From: Penicillium oxalicum
Taxonomy: Eukaryota > Ascomycota > Eurotiomycetes > Eurotiales > Aspergillaceae
Reading direction: 5' to 3'
Assembly: GCF_001723175.1 (NCBI RefSeq)
Contig: NC_064650.1
Span: forward strand, 5,766,001-5,830,000
DNA length: 64,000 bases
The position numbers were made by a program, and so were the translations under genes. Below are positions 24,253-36,350 of the stretch, in pieces (position 1 is the first letter of the stretch; every line of letters begins with the position of its first letter). The notes beneath the pieces are model-generated. The model ran no database searches. It worked only from the letters and a program-made list of their open reading frames with translations, and was not told the origin of the DNA.

Positions 24253-25413
24253 ATGGCTTCGACAGAGACGGCCCAAGTGGCAGCCCCGGCGCTTTCTGCG
24301 CTTCTTGAAACCCTCAATTCCTCGCTAGTCACGGCCGCTTCAGCCCTTCCAGCTACAAATAAAGATGCGCCCGCAGATGTTTCCATCACGCCGCCCCAGG
24401 ATGGTATCTCGCTCCTAGACACAAAGAGCGAAATTCTTCTCTCTTATCTTCAGAATTTGGTGTTTTTGGTCATCTTTCAGCTGCGACAAGTTCAATCACA
24501 AACAGACCAAGAGGAGTCTGAGAACGTGGCCGACGGCAACCTCCGCGATGAGGCTGTGAAAAAATTGATCGAGCTTCGAACCTATCTCGACCGTGGCGTC
24601 CGACCCCTCGAAGGACGACTGAAGTACCAAATCGATAAGGTTATCAAGGCGGCGGAGGATTCTGAGAGGATGGAACGCCCGACGAAATCGAAAAAGTCCA
24701 AGAAGAGCCACAAATCCGCCGAGGCAGGCAGCGACGAGGAGTCTGAGGGAGATGACAGTGAGGGGGATAGTGACGAAGAGGACGACGAGGAAGAGAACGA
24801 GGAGGATATGGATGAGATGGCATACCGGCCCAACATTTCCGCCCTCGCCAAGGCCAAGATCGAGCAGACGAAGCCACAAGACAAGGCCTCGAGGCAGGAG
24901 CCAAGTGATGGCATTTACCGTCCTCCCAAGATCATGCCCACTGCTCTGCCGAGTCTCGATCGTCGCGAGCGCCGGGAACGCCGACCCCAGCGGTCCAACG
25001 TTATTGACGAGTTTGTCAGCGCTGAGATGTCAGCGGCGCCAATGGCAGAACCCAGTATTGGCAGTACCATCATTGCCGGCGGGCGGCAGACCAAGTCGAA
25101 GAAAGACAGAGAGCACGAGGCCGAACGCACCCGATACGAAGAGACCAACTTTGTCCGACTACCTAAAGAGACCCGAAAGGATCTTGCCAAGCGCGGCGGT
25201 CGCCTCGAGGGAACCTACGGCGGTGACGAATGGAAAGGCCTCACTGAGGGAGCTGACCGTATTGAGCGTCTCACCCGTCGGTCCAAGAACAGTGGCTCTG
25301 CCCTTGAGAAGAGTCGAAAGCGTAAAAACGAGGATGGTCAACGCAGCGATGGTGTGGCTGTGGGTGACATCTTTGACAAGCGGCGCAAGAAGGTTGACAC
25401 TTGGAAGCGATAG
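24253..25413 (+). CDS. LCP5: LCP5 / neuroguidin, Sas10-Utp3 family U3 snoRNP protein
   Basis: Small-subunit processome factor needed for 18S rRNA maturation in the nucleolus. Single exon of 386 residues. The ATG at 24253 is in a good context (caccATGgc), and there is no earlier in-frame ATG in the open frame. The N-terminal third is helical and matches the Sas10/Utp3 domain (LLDTKSEILLSYLQNLVFLV, then ELRTYLDRGVRPLEGRLKYQ). A highly acidic, Ser-rich stretch occupies about residues 155-195. Then come the Lcp5 signatures YRPNIS, IYRPPKIMPTALP, ERTRYEETNFVRLPKE, a basic patch and the C-terminal FDKRRKKVDTWKR. It is divergent from the TM9 gene. Confidence 0.95.
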   Translation: MASTETAQVAAPALSALLETLNSSLVTAASALPATNKDAPADVSITPPQDGISLLDTKSEILLSYLQNLVFLVIFQLRQVQSQTDQEESENVADGNLRDEAVKKLIELRTYLDRGVRPLEGRLKYQIDKVIKAAEDSERMERPTKSKKSKKSHKSAEAGSDEESEGDDSEGDSDEEDDEEENEEDMDEMAYRPNISALAKAKIEQTKPQDKASRQEPSDGIYRPPKIMPTALPSLDRRERRERRPQRSNVIDEFVSAEMSAAPMAEPSIGSTIIAGGRQTKSKKDREHEAERTRYEETNFVRLPKETRKDLAKRGGRLEGTYGGDEWKGLTEGADRIERLTRRSKNSGSALEKSRKRKNEDGQRSDGVAVGDIFDKRRKKVDTWKR

Positions 25414-26141
25414 ATCTTTCAAGTGGCTGCTACAATTTCATTTTCCTGAAAGGGTTTCCATTTTTGTATTTTGTCTTCTCTCGTATACCATTCATCTTAT
25501 CTCGCCTGGTGAAAGCACAAAAGTCATGTCTTCATTACCGGGAGTTAGGTTCTCGTCATCAGTTTAGAGGCCGTTTGTGAAATCCACGGTTCATTTCCAG
25601 ACAAGTCATGAAAATGAAAATTACGATTGCTTGTCAGCCCGCATAAAGGTAGAGAAGTTGGAAATTGATTAGGTCGTTTGTCCAGGATGGCTGCTCTGAC
25701 GGAGTCGGGATGCCGAGGATCCACTTCATGTTCCCATAGAATTTCACGAGCCGTGCATCTACATCCCGGAACGGCACACGGGAGATATCTCCCGGGTTGA
25801 AATGGAAGTTTGAGCATGCTACATGGGCGCAAATCCATGGCCTGTAACTTGAATTCACTTCTGCGCCCTCGTCTGATTATTATCTACTGAAAATCGGTGC
25901 CAAATTTCCAATGGGACCAGACTGACCGATACGTAATGGCTCCCGCCGACTCGCAACTTTCACATGCTGGCGCTGCAGGTCCCGGAGGAATGATGTCACT
26001 CTCTGGCGGAGTTTGATTGTTGTCTGCGAGATGGACGGATTCCTGCTCAACATTCGCACACCACCCGACCTAAGAAACACTTCGCTTCTAGCTGAACCCC
26101 TCCAGTTTCATCTTTCAGTGATCGATTCATACCTATTTGTC
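25414..26141. other. Intergenic region, LCP5 3' flank and SigF-like promoter
   Basis: 3' flank of LCP5 and upstream region of the SigF-like gene. Short open frames on both strands lack any recognisable domain. Nothing else is seen. Confidence 0.45.
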
Positions 26142-26949
26142 ATGGAGAATCCAGGTGAATCAAGACCTCTTCCGACCTTGGCCGTCTACGTGGAACGAGA
26201 ATATGGGTAGCTGACAAGAACTCCCTCAGTGGCCGAGATCCGGACTGTTATCCAGCTGCTCGTTCAGTCTCCTCCTTCGCTGCAACAAAAGGCACTGGAG
26301 CGATTCTTCACTCCAAATGCATCCTTTGTGCATCCTTTTTGCCGAGTGCCTAGTTTCAATGGTAGTCGATGGTGGATAGTCAAGATCTTCCAATGGTATA
26401 AGATTATGTCCCCGCGGATCGAGATGCAAGTCCACTCCGTCGGTAAGTGAATCGATCCATGCCTGACAGAGCAGCCCTTTCGCCAGAAGAGCCGACGTGA
26501 CGGTCGATCCCAAACGAAACACTAAAACGGAGGTCTTTCCAGCTTTCGACGACAGCCAACTAAAACTCTATGTCAACATGTCCCAGATCTTTTCGATCTG
26601 GCTGGTTCCTTTCCATGTCGCCCCGGTGACGTTGACCACGGTCCTGGACTTGACCACTGACCCCTCCAAGACCGATGCATCCACCAATGGTGATCACACC
26701 AAGTACTATATTACCCGACAGGAAGATCTCTATCAAACCTCCGACTTTATCAAGTTCCTTCTCCCCCACATCGGATACTGGCTCGTCATGGCCTGGCACT
26801 TGATGGCCACCTTTTTTTGTCTCGTGGGCGTGACTGCTCTCTGGCCCATGTTGTATCTGGAGGAGAATGGCTACCTGCCCGTGTGGATTTCGCGGGGCAA
26901 CCTCGCCTACGATGTTGGAGAGAAGATTCCTGAAATCAAGAGAGAGTAG
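26142..26949 (+). CDS. SigF-like NTF2-fold membrane protein
   Basis: Resembles the fungal SigF-like family, an NTF2-like fold followed by a membrane anchor, of poorly known function. Exons 26142-26154 (13 bases), 26230-26442 and 26543-26949 close in frame and give 210 residues. The second intron was placed at 26443-26542, because this joins VHSV to AFDDSQLKLYV, as in relatives; an acceptor at 26490-26491 is also phase-compatible and would add 17 residues. The N-terminal part (TVIQLLVQSPPSLQQKALER, FFTPNASFVHPFCRVPS) and the middle (SIWLVPFHVAPVTLTTVLDL, YYITRQEDLYQTSDFIKFLL) are conserved-looking. A long hydrophobic segment (WLVMAWHLMATFFCLVGV) follows. Converges with the flavin monooxygenase. 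Confidence 0.75.
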
Positions 26950-27320
26950 CATCAGACTGGAGACTGGAGAGGGGCCCGGCTCGGGAATTATGATCATCTT
27001 TTGCTAGACATTGTAATCTTATCTTAATGTTCAATGCTCAGCGCTATCTCTACGGCACAGTCCCTGAGATAGCAGCAATCTTCCATTTTACTCGCCACTA
27101 CAACCTTGAGAGAATTGCATTTCTCAGAGGACTTGACCAGAGAGACAACGGGCTGCGTCTCACAATTCGGCCAGCAAGAATTGACACAAAAAAAAGATAT
27201 CTTTGTGAGCTATATACGAACACTGGTATCACATATGAATTGGGAAAATGGCCCGGCCACTGAACCATAGCTCGTCTGTATCGCGAGGCGCGACTTTGAC
27301 TGTAAAATCCAAAGCCAGTA
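26950..27320. other. Convergent intergenic region, SigF-like and monooxygenase 3' flanks
   Basis: A 371-base stretch between two stop codons, AT-rich in the middle. It is consistent with two 3' UTRs, and nothing else is seen. Confidence 0.5.
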
Positions 27321-29003
27321 TCACTCGCCCTTCTCTCCCTTCGCTCCCTTGTCGGCCCTGTCGATCTTGTGCTGCCGCTTCAACTCATTACGGAACCGTT
27401 CCTCTTGTTCGACCACCATCAAAGGTAATGCTCGTCCCAGTCCGAAGAAGACAAACAGAGCCCATTTCCACCGGAAGGGGTTCACCAACAGCACAAACAC
27501 ATACCAGTAGATCAGCTCAGCATAGGTGAAGAAGTCAAATGCCCGGGTAGGTGCGAACTGCTTCATGAAGCGCGTGAAATCGATCCAGGTTTTCATGCGC
27601 TGCTCCGTAGGGCGAGTCAGGGGATCGGTCAAGAACATGATGAGGAAGCGTGTGTAGATGCCAATGTGCATGTTGCCCACAGTACCAATCGCATTCACAT
27701 AGGTACTGTTGTTGGCGCAAATGTCCGGATATTTGGGCGGGAAGACCTGGAGGTACCAGTCTGGAGGACTGTAAGGCTCCTCAAACACTTCATCGGGTAG
27801 GAAGTTGAGTGACGGCCGCTTGAAACCCGTCGCCATGACAATAATATCTCCCTCGACCAAACGCTCCTTGCCCGGTCCGCCTTTGGGGACACCCTTGGAT
27901 CGATGATTGAACATGATGCCCTTCTCTTCCACGGACACAATATCACCCCGAAGCCAGTGAGCCTTTCCCTCGCGAATCTGATCAAAGAGTTCGGAGTTGG
28001 CCATTGGGGTTTGCGTGAAAATCCCATCGTCGGTTGGAGCAATGTCCTGCAGGTCACGATAGAAAAACTTGCGAAGCAACCCTTCAGGAATCCAGGACAA
28101 AGATGTCTCCTGACCGAAGATGTTGAAAGCGAGCAGGGACTGCACCAGAACATTTCGAGGGATAACCCATTTATCGGAACGAGACAAGACATCAATTTCT
28201 GCGGCGCCTGACTTGACTGCGAATTCCAGGGCCTCGATGGCACTCGCACCTCCACCAACGATCAAAATCTTCTTGCCCTTGGCGTCCTTGCCATCCAACT
28301 CGGAAGAATGGAAGATTTGACCCTTAAACTTGTCCTGGTCGGGCAAAGTGGGCGCCTTGGGATCACCGCAGACGCCCACGGCGGTCAGAACCCCGTCGAA
28401 ACGGCCATATTGTTCCTCGTCGTCATTGATGATCCATTGACCGTTCTTGGTCTTTTTGACCGAGGTCACCTTGGTATCGAACACGGTCCGTCTTTCCAAA
28501 TCATAGCGTTTCCAGAGCTGCACAATTTGGTCCTTGATTTGCTGTTGAGACGGATATGCACTGTCAAAGTGGACGGAAGGGTGGAAACGGTACATCAAGC
28601 TGTGCACCTGGAGCGCAGAGGTAGAGTTGACCCGCTGTTTTGCCGGTCAGTCATGATTATCTCTCGTCCCTCGGAGCAACGACTGTGTCTCTCCTGGTAG
28701 CGACGCAGCGCCGGAACTTACACTCCAGATCCCACCAAGACCACGGTCCTTGGACCTGGCCTCAAAGATTTGCACGTCAAAGCCATGGCCGACGCAGTGC
28801 GCCGCAGATGAGACACCAGTGAGGCCTGCACCAATGACGGCGACTCGCTTTCGGGGGAGATTTTGATTTTGATTCGATGGAGGAGGAGGGGCGGGCGAGA
28901 AGACGAATCTGAGTACCGCCTGTAAGATGAGATACATCCACGTGAAGGACTGAACAAATGGATGCTTGATCCAAGCTACGATGGACGATTGAGAGCCCGC
29001 CAT
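27321..29003 (-). CDS. Flavin-containing monooxygenase, membrane-anchored
   Basis: FAD/NADPH-dependent oxygenase of the FMO/Baeyer-Villiger superfamily. Exons 29003-28722 and 28634-27321 with an 87-base intron give 531 residues. An N-terminal hydrophobic stretch (FTWMYLILQAVLRFVF, residues 20-35) suggests an ER membrane anchor. The FAD-binding GAGLTG is at residues 58-63; the NADPH-binding glycine motif is IVGGGASAIEALEFA, preceded by the family sequence FKGQIFHSSE; the ATG motif is in IVMATGFKRPSLNFLP. A C-terminal hydrophobic segment (LIYWYVFVLLVNPF) and a Lys-rich tail follow. The open frame extends upstream to 29189, but the ATG at 29003 gives the usual anchor-first layout. Substrate unknown. 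Divergent from the PCI gene across 1.8 kb. Confidence 0.9.
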
Positions 29004-30827
29004 GATGGAATGAAAGAAGCTCTTTTCGACAGAGCAAGTCGCGGATGGAAAGGAAGATTGCGGAATAGACGAAGAGGCAGACCTTGGATTATCTACTGGG
29101 GGGATTTTGGGGGCATGGAAGAGGGTGGGATGTTCTCGAGAAGTGACGTGACCGGTGGAGCTACGAAGGAAGGTACGGTGATTCTTCACATGTGAATGCG
29201 AGGGCGCGTTTGGATTGTCCCTCTTTCTTGGTCTTCCAGGCCCAGGCCCGATTCTTCACGTGAGAGTCTGGTCCCAGCAGTTGGCAACATGCACTCAAAG
29301 TGACGTCATTGGACTCGATCAGTCACTGCCCCGAGAACTGGTATGTGTAAAGGTCTACTGGGTATTCGGGTGGATTCGCTTGTGAGTTGGCAATCTGAAA
29401 ATAGCACATCTTGGACCTTGGAATTCTTCATCAGCCCAAAAGGATCCGTCAGTCATTCATTGAAGAATAAGGTTCATGTCTTGCGTTCGCGCACTCTCTC
29501 CTGGATGGAGTTTACCGCCCACAACCACACACGGCCACATGTGGACGCTAGGTACCTATTGACCCCTTCACACGCTCTCGTGATCTAGAAGGTAGCCTTG
29601 TTTAGGTACGGGAGTCAGGCGAAATCTAGGTAGCTCTGATACATCGATTGCTTGGTACCCACAGCAGTGTGCCACAGCGGTTTGAAAGGAGTTGTACTCG
29701 CGACATTATTTGGCATTGGAGAAGTTGAGAGTCTGGCTGATGTTTTCACATGCTCTGACTCCTGAGTATGTATGGATAGCATTGCATGCGCTACGTGAAT
29801 GGGCCGAGGACCGAAAGCTTGGCTTATTTTGGCACTCATACAACAGAGCCATGCATCTATGATTCGGAGAAGTTTCGACACACAGCCGACAAATGCTTAG
29901 CACCAGGCGGGACCTGTCTCTATCAGTACATAAAATCTAATAGTTGGGTGTTTGGAACTCTCTCTGAAATCATGTGCCAGATACCTCTTCAGTAGGTAGA
30001 AGTTACTGATCAATTTTTGCCTCACTGGGGTTAAGATAGGATTTGTGTCAGCTTTTTGTCTGGGTCTTATCAGCCTGTGCAGCCGTTGGAAAGTACAAAA
30101 AATAGTAAATAAAATTACAGGCAACACTGTGAGTATGAAGGGCAGCGGCGCTTCCACTGATCTGTACTGGATCAGGTTATTTTGAGTTCATCCCGTCGCA
30201 GAGACGTAAACTTCGAGTATGGCTAGATGAATATCCTGGATGCCGTGCAGGTAACATGTAACTGGGACAGAAACCTCAGGAGCGTAGATACCCACTTTCA
30301 CGTGACCTCATTGAACACGCGCGGGCGAAGAGTCTGGAATAGAAGGATCAAAATCAACTTTGATTGATTCGAAATAGATGTTTATTCACAGAAACCGGGT
30401 TGACCAGGAGTTGATTCAACATGAAGGCTCTCCAACCGCCTTACGGCTCTGTACCTCTGGAAGTTGACCACAAGCTTGATGTGGGGTGCTGTCACTTCTC
30501 CGGTTGCGTGGAATCTGATTGGACAGGCGGATGATATGTCACTCGTGCTTGCCTCAGGCTAAATGTCCCCAAGGCGGTGATCAAAGCAGCTCCGATTCTG
30601 CCCACCAAGCGCGCGGACAGTCGCCGATCGCGTGGATACTGTCGTCGACTCGTTTGTGACGATAAGCATCTTCATCTTTGAGGCTCACACGCTTCAGCAC
30701 AATCCGGCTCCCAGTGGACATTGCTCCCTTCCCCCCCCGGCCACTCCACCATGGATATGCGCCTGCCGTGATTGAAATTGATCATCTTCATCCATAGTCC
30801 TGCAAGTTTCTCCAAGCCGACTTCCCA
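29004..30827. other. Divergent intergenic region, monooxygenase and PCI-protein promoters
   Basis: About 1.8 kb with two palindromic TCACGTGA octamers, at 29256-29263 and 30298-30305, and one CGATAAG near 30660, about 165 bases before the PCI start. Open frames here are short and unlike known families. No gene is supported. Confidence 0.5.
29256..29263. promoter_or_regulatory. TCACGTGA octamer upstream of the monooxygenase
   Basis: A perfect palindromic E-box lies about 255 bases upstream of the monooxygenase start. A second copy is at 30298-30305, on the PCI-gene side of the same gap. Confidence 0.35.
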
Positions 30828-32874
30828 ATGGCGGGTCAGCCCTCCATCTTGGATGAGTTCCTCGCCGGCGTAGCCGTCCAAATTCAGAATCGAGATGGCG
30901 CCAAGCTGCAGGACTTCCTGCAGATTGAGCCTCCCTTGTCAGATGCATACCAGCGCATGATTAACGAGCTACGTCAACGATATCCACCCGGTGCGCAGAG
31001 CGAGTCGGGGCTTTTGCTTCGATGCGAGGCCCTCGTGCCGCAGGCCAAAGGCGCTTCGTCATGGACCGCGTTTCCGACGTTCATGAAGCTCTATTTCACA
31101 TTCCTTCGAGATGTCAATACCGATAATCTCCTCGACACATACAAGCAGCTCAAAGCATTGCTTAAGTGAGTTTTCAGTTTGCGGCCTCGGCGCGTCCTTT
31201 CGGAAGAAATAGCCCGCCGTTTGCGACATTGGGAGGCTGATCGAGGATTCTGGTTTCCATCATCTACAGTCAATGCGTCCTAGCCCTCGGAGACAGCCAA
31301 ATGGGCGTGATTGTGCTCCCCACTGTCCTCTACTTTTCAAAGGTGCTGGCAAAGCTCGCCATGGGATTGGACCGCCGGCCGGAACTGATCGCACACATGT
31401 TGCGCATGGAGGGCAGCATGGACAACGAAGAGGGCAGTGAAAAGGTCACACTGGTGGAGCAGTCGGCAAACGTGGTGCGCGAGGCTTTCATCAAGTGCTT
31501 GACAGACCGCACCGGTACTCCAGGCCCTCACGGCAAGCCTGAGGGAAAGCGGGTGGGAATCTATCTCATGGCGAATCTGTGTCTCAAGCTTCTCTTCCAG
31601 GTAATTCACTCTTGGCTCTTGCCCCCTCCACAATGCTTCGGCAATTCTTCAACTTGCAAAGACTGACGCGCATATCGGACCCTGATTAGTGTGGCAAGCT
31701 GCGCAATGCCGAACAAATGTTTGCCAGTATCAGCGCCCAGTCTCCTCCGTTGGCCCATTTCCCGGCATCACAGCGCGTCACCTATCTCTACTACCTCGGA
31801 CGATATCTATTTTCCAACAACCTCTTTTACCCGGCTCTCGTGGCCCTCCAAGCCGCCTATGAACAATGTCATCGGCAAGCGATCAGTCAACGACATCTGA
31901 TTCTTGCCTACCTGATCCCGTCCAATATTATTATGGGCCGGTTTCCTTCTCGCGAGCTGCTGCGACGACCCGAGGCGAATGGGTTGACAGAGCAATTTGA
32001 GCAATTGCGTAGACTGATCGTCCGTGGGGACTACATCGCATTCCGAGAATATCTCTCCCCGACCTCGCCTGCTGCCGAGTGGTTTGCGCGGAAGGGCATT
32101 TTGCTCACTCTCCGGAACCGGTGTGAGATCATGGTCTGGCGCTCCTTCTGTCGAAAGGTGTTTATTCACAGTGGATATCTGGGGGACCCACAGGCGCAGG
32201 CGCAGCGTGGACCCCCACCCTATCTCTACCTTGAGAAGCTGGCCGTGGCCACTAGATGGTTGCAAGCCCAGCACCGTCGATTACAACCGTCGAAGACGCA
32301 CGCCGGCGAAAAGATCGACTTTCACTTCTTTGGATCTCAGGTGATCCCCCAGTCAATAGATCCGGACTTTGGCGATCTCGATGGGCCCGAGCTTCCAGAG
32401 GCAAGCTACTTGCTAGAACGGTATGGGGACTATCTCGCACCAGATGGGTTCTTCGACGAAAGTGGCCAGTGGCACGAGAATGTCCCTGGACAATTGATCG
32501 ATGGTGACCCCGGCGCTGATTGTGACCCCACGGAATTGGATCCTTACGCCGAGTCTACAGAAGATGGGCCCGACGCGGACAGACATTTCTTGCTCATGGA
32601 GGAGATTGAGACGATTCTCGCCTCACTTCTGGCTCAAGGATTGATGCGTGGGTATTTGACCCACCGCAATCCCCGTTTCGCTATTCCCGGGGCTCGACAA
32701 CGAGGTGCTCTACCGACAGGGTTCCCCAACATCTGGGAGACCATTTTCTCTCGTGAGAGAGAAGACTCGAATGTTCCCGGCTGGGTTTGCCCACCACCTC
32801 CAGGAGCGCTGGGCGCGGCTGGCGGCGGACGTGTGGTGAACTTGTCTGGCGCCCGACCCGTTGGAGTGCAATGA
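30828..32874 (+). CDS. PCI-domain protein, Thp1/Csn12/PCID2 type (TREX-2)
   Basis: Related to yeast Thp1 and Csn12 and human PCID2, which hold a PCI scaffold used in the TREX-2 mRNA export complex; older fungal annotation often calls it COP9 subunit 12. Exons 30828-31165, 31270-31600 and 31690-32874 (introns of 104 and 89 bases) give 617 residues. Family segments are WTAFPTFMKLYFTFLRDVN, NQCVLALGDSQMGV, EAFIKCLTDRTG, LMANLCLKLLFQ and, in the PCI core, QRVTYLYYLGRYLFSNNLF, HLILAYLIPSNIIMGRFPS and WFARKGILLTLRNRCEIMVW. A long linker rich in Asp/Glu/Pro follows, then the winged-helix end LLAQGLMRGYLTHRNPRFAI and the conserved tail GRVVNLSGARPVG. Converges with the metallophosphatase. Confidence 0.9.
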
Positions 32875-33660
32875 AAGTACTTGCTGCCTACCAGCACTCA
32901 AGATGTGATTTATGGTCATGTTGGGCGATCCACGAGATGTTCCTATCATAGTCAATGAGATGATCAAAATGAACACCAGAGTCTCTGTTGATATCAGCCT
33001 CTGGGTTACACTCTGAGTTCAGTATGTCTAGTGTATGCTTCATGTTGAATGATGCCCAACTTCGCAAAAAGTCACTGGCACGGACTAATTATCGCCTGTC
33101 CACTAATTACCTACTCTCATTAGTAAGACTCGTACGTGGCTTTGGTCCCATCCGATGGATAGATTGACAGGTATTATAAGAAAGTATCAAGCCAGATGAC
33201 CCAGCACTCAAACCTACCTGGTCTGCAATTCAGACAGAAAGCAACGCCTATGAGACCATTGACCTAATACGGAAGGGACTAAATTGATCAAGCGATAAAT
33301 TCGAGTGGATCCGACATTTGCGTGATGGCCATTCATGTAAATTTAAGTTTGCCGACATTCTTCAATCATGGGGCAAGTAGCCACCGAGTCCTCATATCTA
33401 TATCTGAGTATCTCGAAGTAGTACATCAGCGGTCGTCAGATCGTGACTTCAGTCGTACAACGTAACTCATTAAGCTCAATGCAAAAAACCGACCGCCACC
33501 AGAGACTATTAGTAAAGTTGCAGAACAGAGCTCGAAAAGAGCCACCGGAGTACTGGTCAGACCTCAAGGAGGGAGCGACGTAATGGTCATCTTGTCCCCA
33601 GGACAAGGGTTCGTGTTTGACGTTCAATGTTTCACGTTCAATCAAAATTAATATGCGCTC
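32875..33660. other. Convergent intergenic region, PCI-protein and metallophosphatase 3' flanks
   Basis: AT-rich sequence of about 0.8 kb between two stop codons. Short open frames only; nothing recognisable. Confidence 0.45.
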
Positions 33661-35869
33661 TCACTCAATCACAATTCGCCCCTCGATTCGAGGCGCAATA
33701 CCCGATGTCCACGGGGGGATGAACTCGCCCTCCCCATCCATGGAACTGAGGGAAGAGGGTTGCAAACGCGCATGTCGCATCCACTTCCTGACAACACGGC
33801 GCGCGAGCTTCAAACGATGTTCTTCATCTGCAGATGACGTTGCAGGAGATGTCACGTAATTTTTGATAGGCTGGGGTGATGTGAGGATCTCCGGGTCATC
33901 ATCAGAGTCCGAGTCCATTGCATCGCTGTTAGTTCCATTGTCGGCAACATCCTCTGGCTTCACCTCCTCGGGGAACCGTCCATAGTAGTAAGCTTCTCGA
34001 CCGGTTCGTTGAAGTCCTGGTCGGGAACCGAGTCGATGAGCTGGTGTTTTCTCTGCCACCGGCGAGGATATTGCCGAGGGAGGTTTGAGGCGACCGTCGC
34101 TATGCAATCCTCGATGAATCACCCCCCAGTGTCTTCGGAGACTAGGGCTCCATCGCCGCCACTTGCCGAGAACCTTCAAACTTAAAAAGTATTGGCGCAG
34201 AATGGTGCTGATGAGAACACCGTTCTCTTCCGAGACGATTTCTTCCACATTGCCGCCTTCTGATTCGATGAGCAGCGAGCTGAAACCGTCCTTTCCGCGC
34301 GCCATGTAGCCACGAGTGGCGACGGTATAAGATTGGGTAGGGCCAACAGGCATCCCTCCACACGAGCAAAGGTAAGACGCGAGCCGGAGGGATTGCTCAA
34401 TTTGAAACCAAATGCGATGTTAGAGACCTGGGTGAAACGTCCTTCAAGGGCCGGAAGTTGGCTGACGCCGTTCTCCAGGGCATCAAGTAAGGCTTGACCG
34501 GTAACGCGAATCAACACCACGGGATCTTCAAAGGGAAAACAATTCAGCAAGTCCTTCAGCCGTAAGACTCCAGGCGGATAGATTTGATCACCACGAATGG
34601 TGCCTCCAGCCATCATGGCACAGTCAGCCTTGTAATAATGGCGCATCAGATCGCACACAAAGTTACCGAGGTTGGACTCGCGCTGACGGACGGTGGAGAA
34701 TCGGCTGTCCAGTGGACTTGCTGTGTATCCGACGGGCTTTTCTAATTTGGCCTTCAGATTTGAAGTCAACCTGTCTACCATGGCGACAGTGCTGGGATCC
34801 TCTGGTATTGAATGTAAGACATCTCGCCGTAAAATATTGAAGGCCCATCCCGAGCTTGTGCCAGTATTGCGGAAGGCTTCGATATAGCTCAACTGCTTGA
34901 AATCGGTCCCCGACCGCAGTACATGAACACCGTTCACAATAGAATGAGCATAGAAATGGTCATGTCCTCCCATGATAATGTCCACCAAGCCCGCCGGCAG
35001 ATTCTTTGCCAATTTGACATCATTGGGCTCGCGCTGGTGAGAGACGATGATGACGATTTCCGCGCCTTGATCACGGAGCTTAGGCGCCAGCTTGGCGGCG
35101 GTGGCGGAGGCTGATTTGTAGATCAAGTCCGGGGGAAGTGAGTTAATCGTACCGAGCCTAGAGAAGGAGATCGATGAGTACATGAGAAGAATGCAAGGTC
35201 CAGGAGACAACGAAGCCATACCATTCTCTTTCTCCCAGGCCGATGACGCCTACCTTTATCCCGTTCGAGGAGGTGAGCAGATGGGTTTTCCCACAATTGG
35301 CGATCGGTACATCCTCGCCAAGGGCTGGGTCAAGAACATTGGCCAGCAGCCACGGGAAATGGCACTGGGTTGCCAGGTGTCGGAATTGGGTCACTCCAAA
35401 GTCTAGATCGTGATTCTATGTATAGGCGTTAGTACGGTATTTCCGCCCATTATGAAAACTCCCGACTATTGACTCACTCCCACACATGCCACATTGATTC
35501 CTGTATTATTTAGGAAAGGGACCATGTGACGGCCCTTCGTGACTGTGCTTTCAAGACTGGGATTATAAGCGTCACCGGAAAAGAAGGTGAGGACGTTGGG
35601 TTGATCGGCATATCGCGGGTCATTGCGGTAGTAATTGACTACAGACTGGAAGCGGGAGGCACCGCCAACTGGTTCGGCTGATCCTGACCTGAAACACGCA
35701 AGTCAGCCTGAGTCAAGCTCAGCTTTGAGCTTGCAGGGGTGCGAGACAGGTCTGAACAAACATACTCAATGTGATACACGTCGTTGAAGTGGATCAGACG
35801 GAGATCGGGTGAGCCTGTCCGGCCCGAATCATGGGTGACGGTTAACCCTTTGGAGTCGAGGGGCGTCAT
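33661..35869 (-). CDS. 5'-nucleotidase-type metallophosphatase, frame interrupted near the C-terminus
   Basis: Two-metal phosphohydrolase of the UshA / 5'-nucleotidase superfamily, acting on nucleotides or cyclic nucleotides. Exons are 35869-35766, 35688-35478, 35415-35222 and 35157 onward, with introns of 77, 62 and 64 bases. Metal-binding motifs are HFNDVYHIE near residue 27, NHDLDFG across the third exon start, and GGHDH. The 5'-nucleotidase C-terminal domain shows RQRESNLGNFVCDLMR, GGTIRG and FPFEDPVVLIRVTGQALLDA. No signal peptide is visible, suggesting a cytosolic enzyme. The frame reading to RLTFARVEG runs out, and the conserved continuation SYTVATRGYMARGKDGFSS is in another frame; one extra G in the run at about 34354-34356 would join them. 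The tail has an acidic DSDSDDD stretch. Substrate uncertain. Confidence 0.82.
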
Positions 35870-36350
35870 GAATTAAACGAGAACGGGCAAGAACAACGAG
35901 GGTCAGGGCCAGATCAGCCAAAGAAAAGATATGTTGGAAGAGAAGGAAGAAACTATGTACGAACAACAGGACGCGATAGTTGTTTACAAGGAGAGCAATT
36001 GGAGTGACGCAAGGGATGTGGGGAATTCATCGCAGGACCGGCGTGGCTGAGCCCGAGACGGTAAATAGTGCCTTGGTGCCTGAAGGATTGGGTGGTAGAT
36101 TTACAGCCAACCACTCCTGACCGAGGAACATAGCCTGTTTCCGAGGGCAATAAAGAAACAATTGAAAGAGAAAAAAGAAGGGTTTGAACTCGCTATTGGA
36201 TACGCCGGATGTAAAGCAAAGAGACCCTGAGCAAAATGCAAAACGCCGCACGCCATAAGGTATCCTATGGTTGAGTTGAGAAGCTCCGCAAGAACGCGAC
36301 ATTCATATCAAAGTTGCCCGAAAGCACACCCCGATAGCTAGGCCGCATGG
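35870..36350. other. Intergenic region, metallophosphatase promoter and histidine phosphatase 3' flank
   Basis: A 481-base spacer between two tandem minus-strand genes. Pyrimidine-rich on the minus strand near the metallophosphatase start; nothing else is seen. Confidence 0.45.

Noticed and set aside
26487..26542. Longer third exon of the SigF-like gene starting at about 26492
   Set aside because: Phase-compatible, but the acceptor at 26541-26542 has a better pyrimidine tract and joins the segments that are adjacent in relatives.
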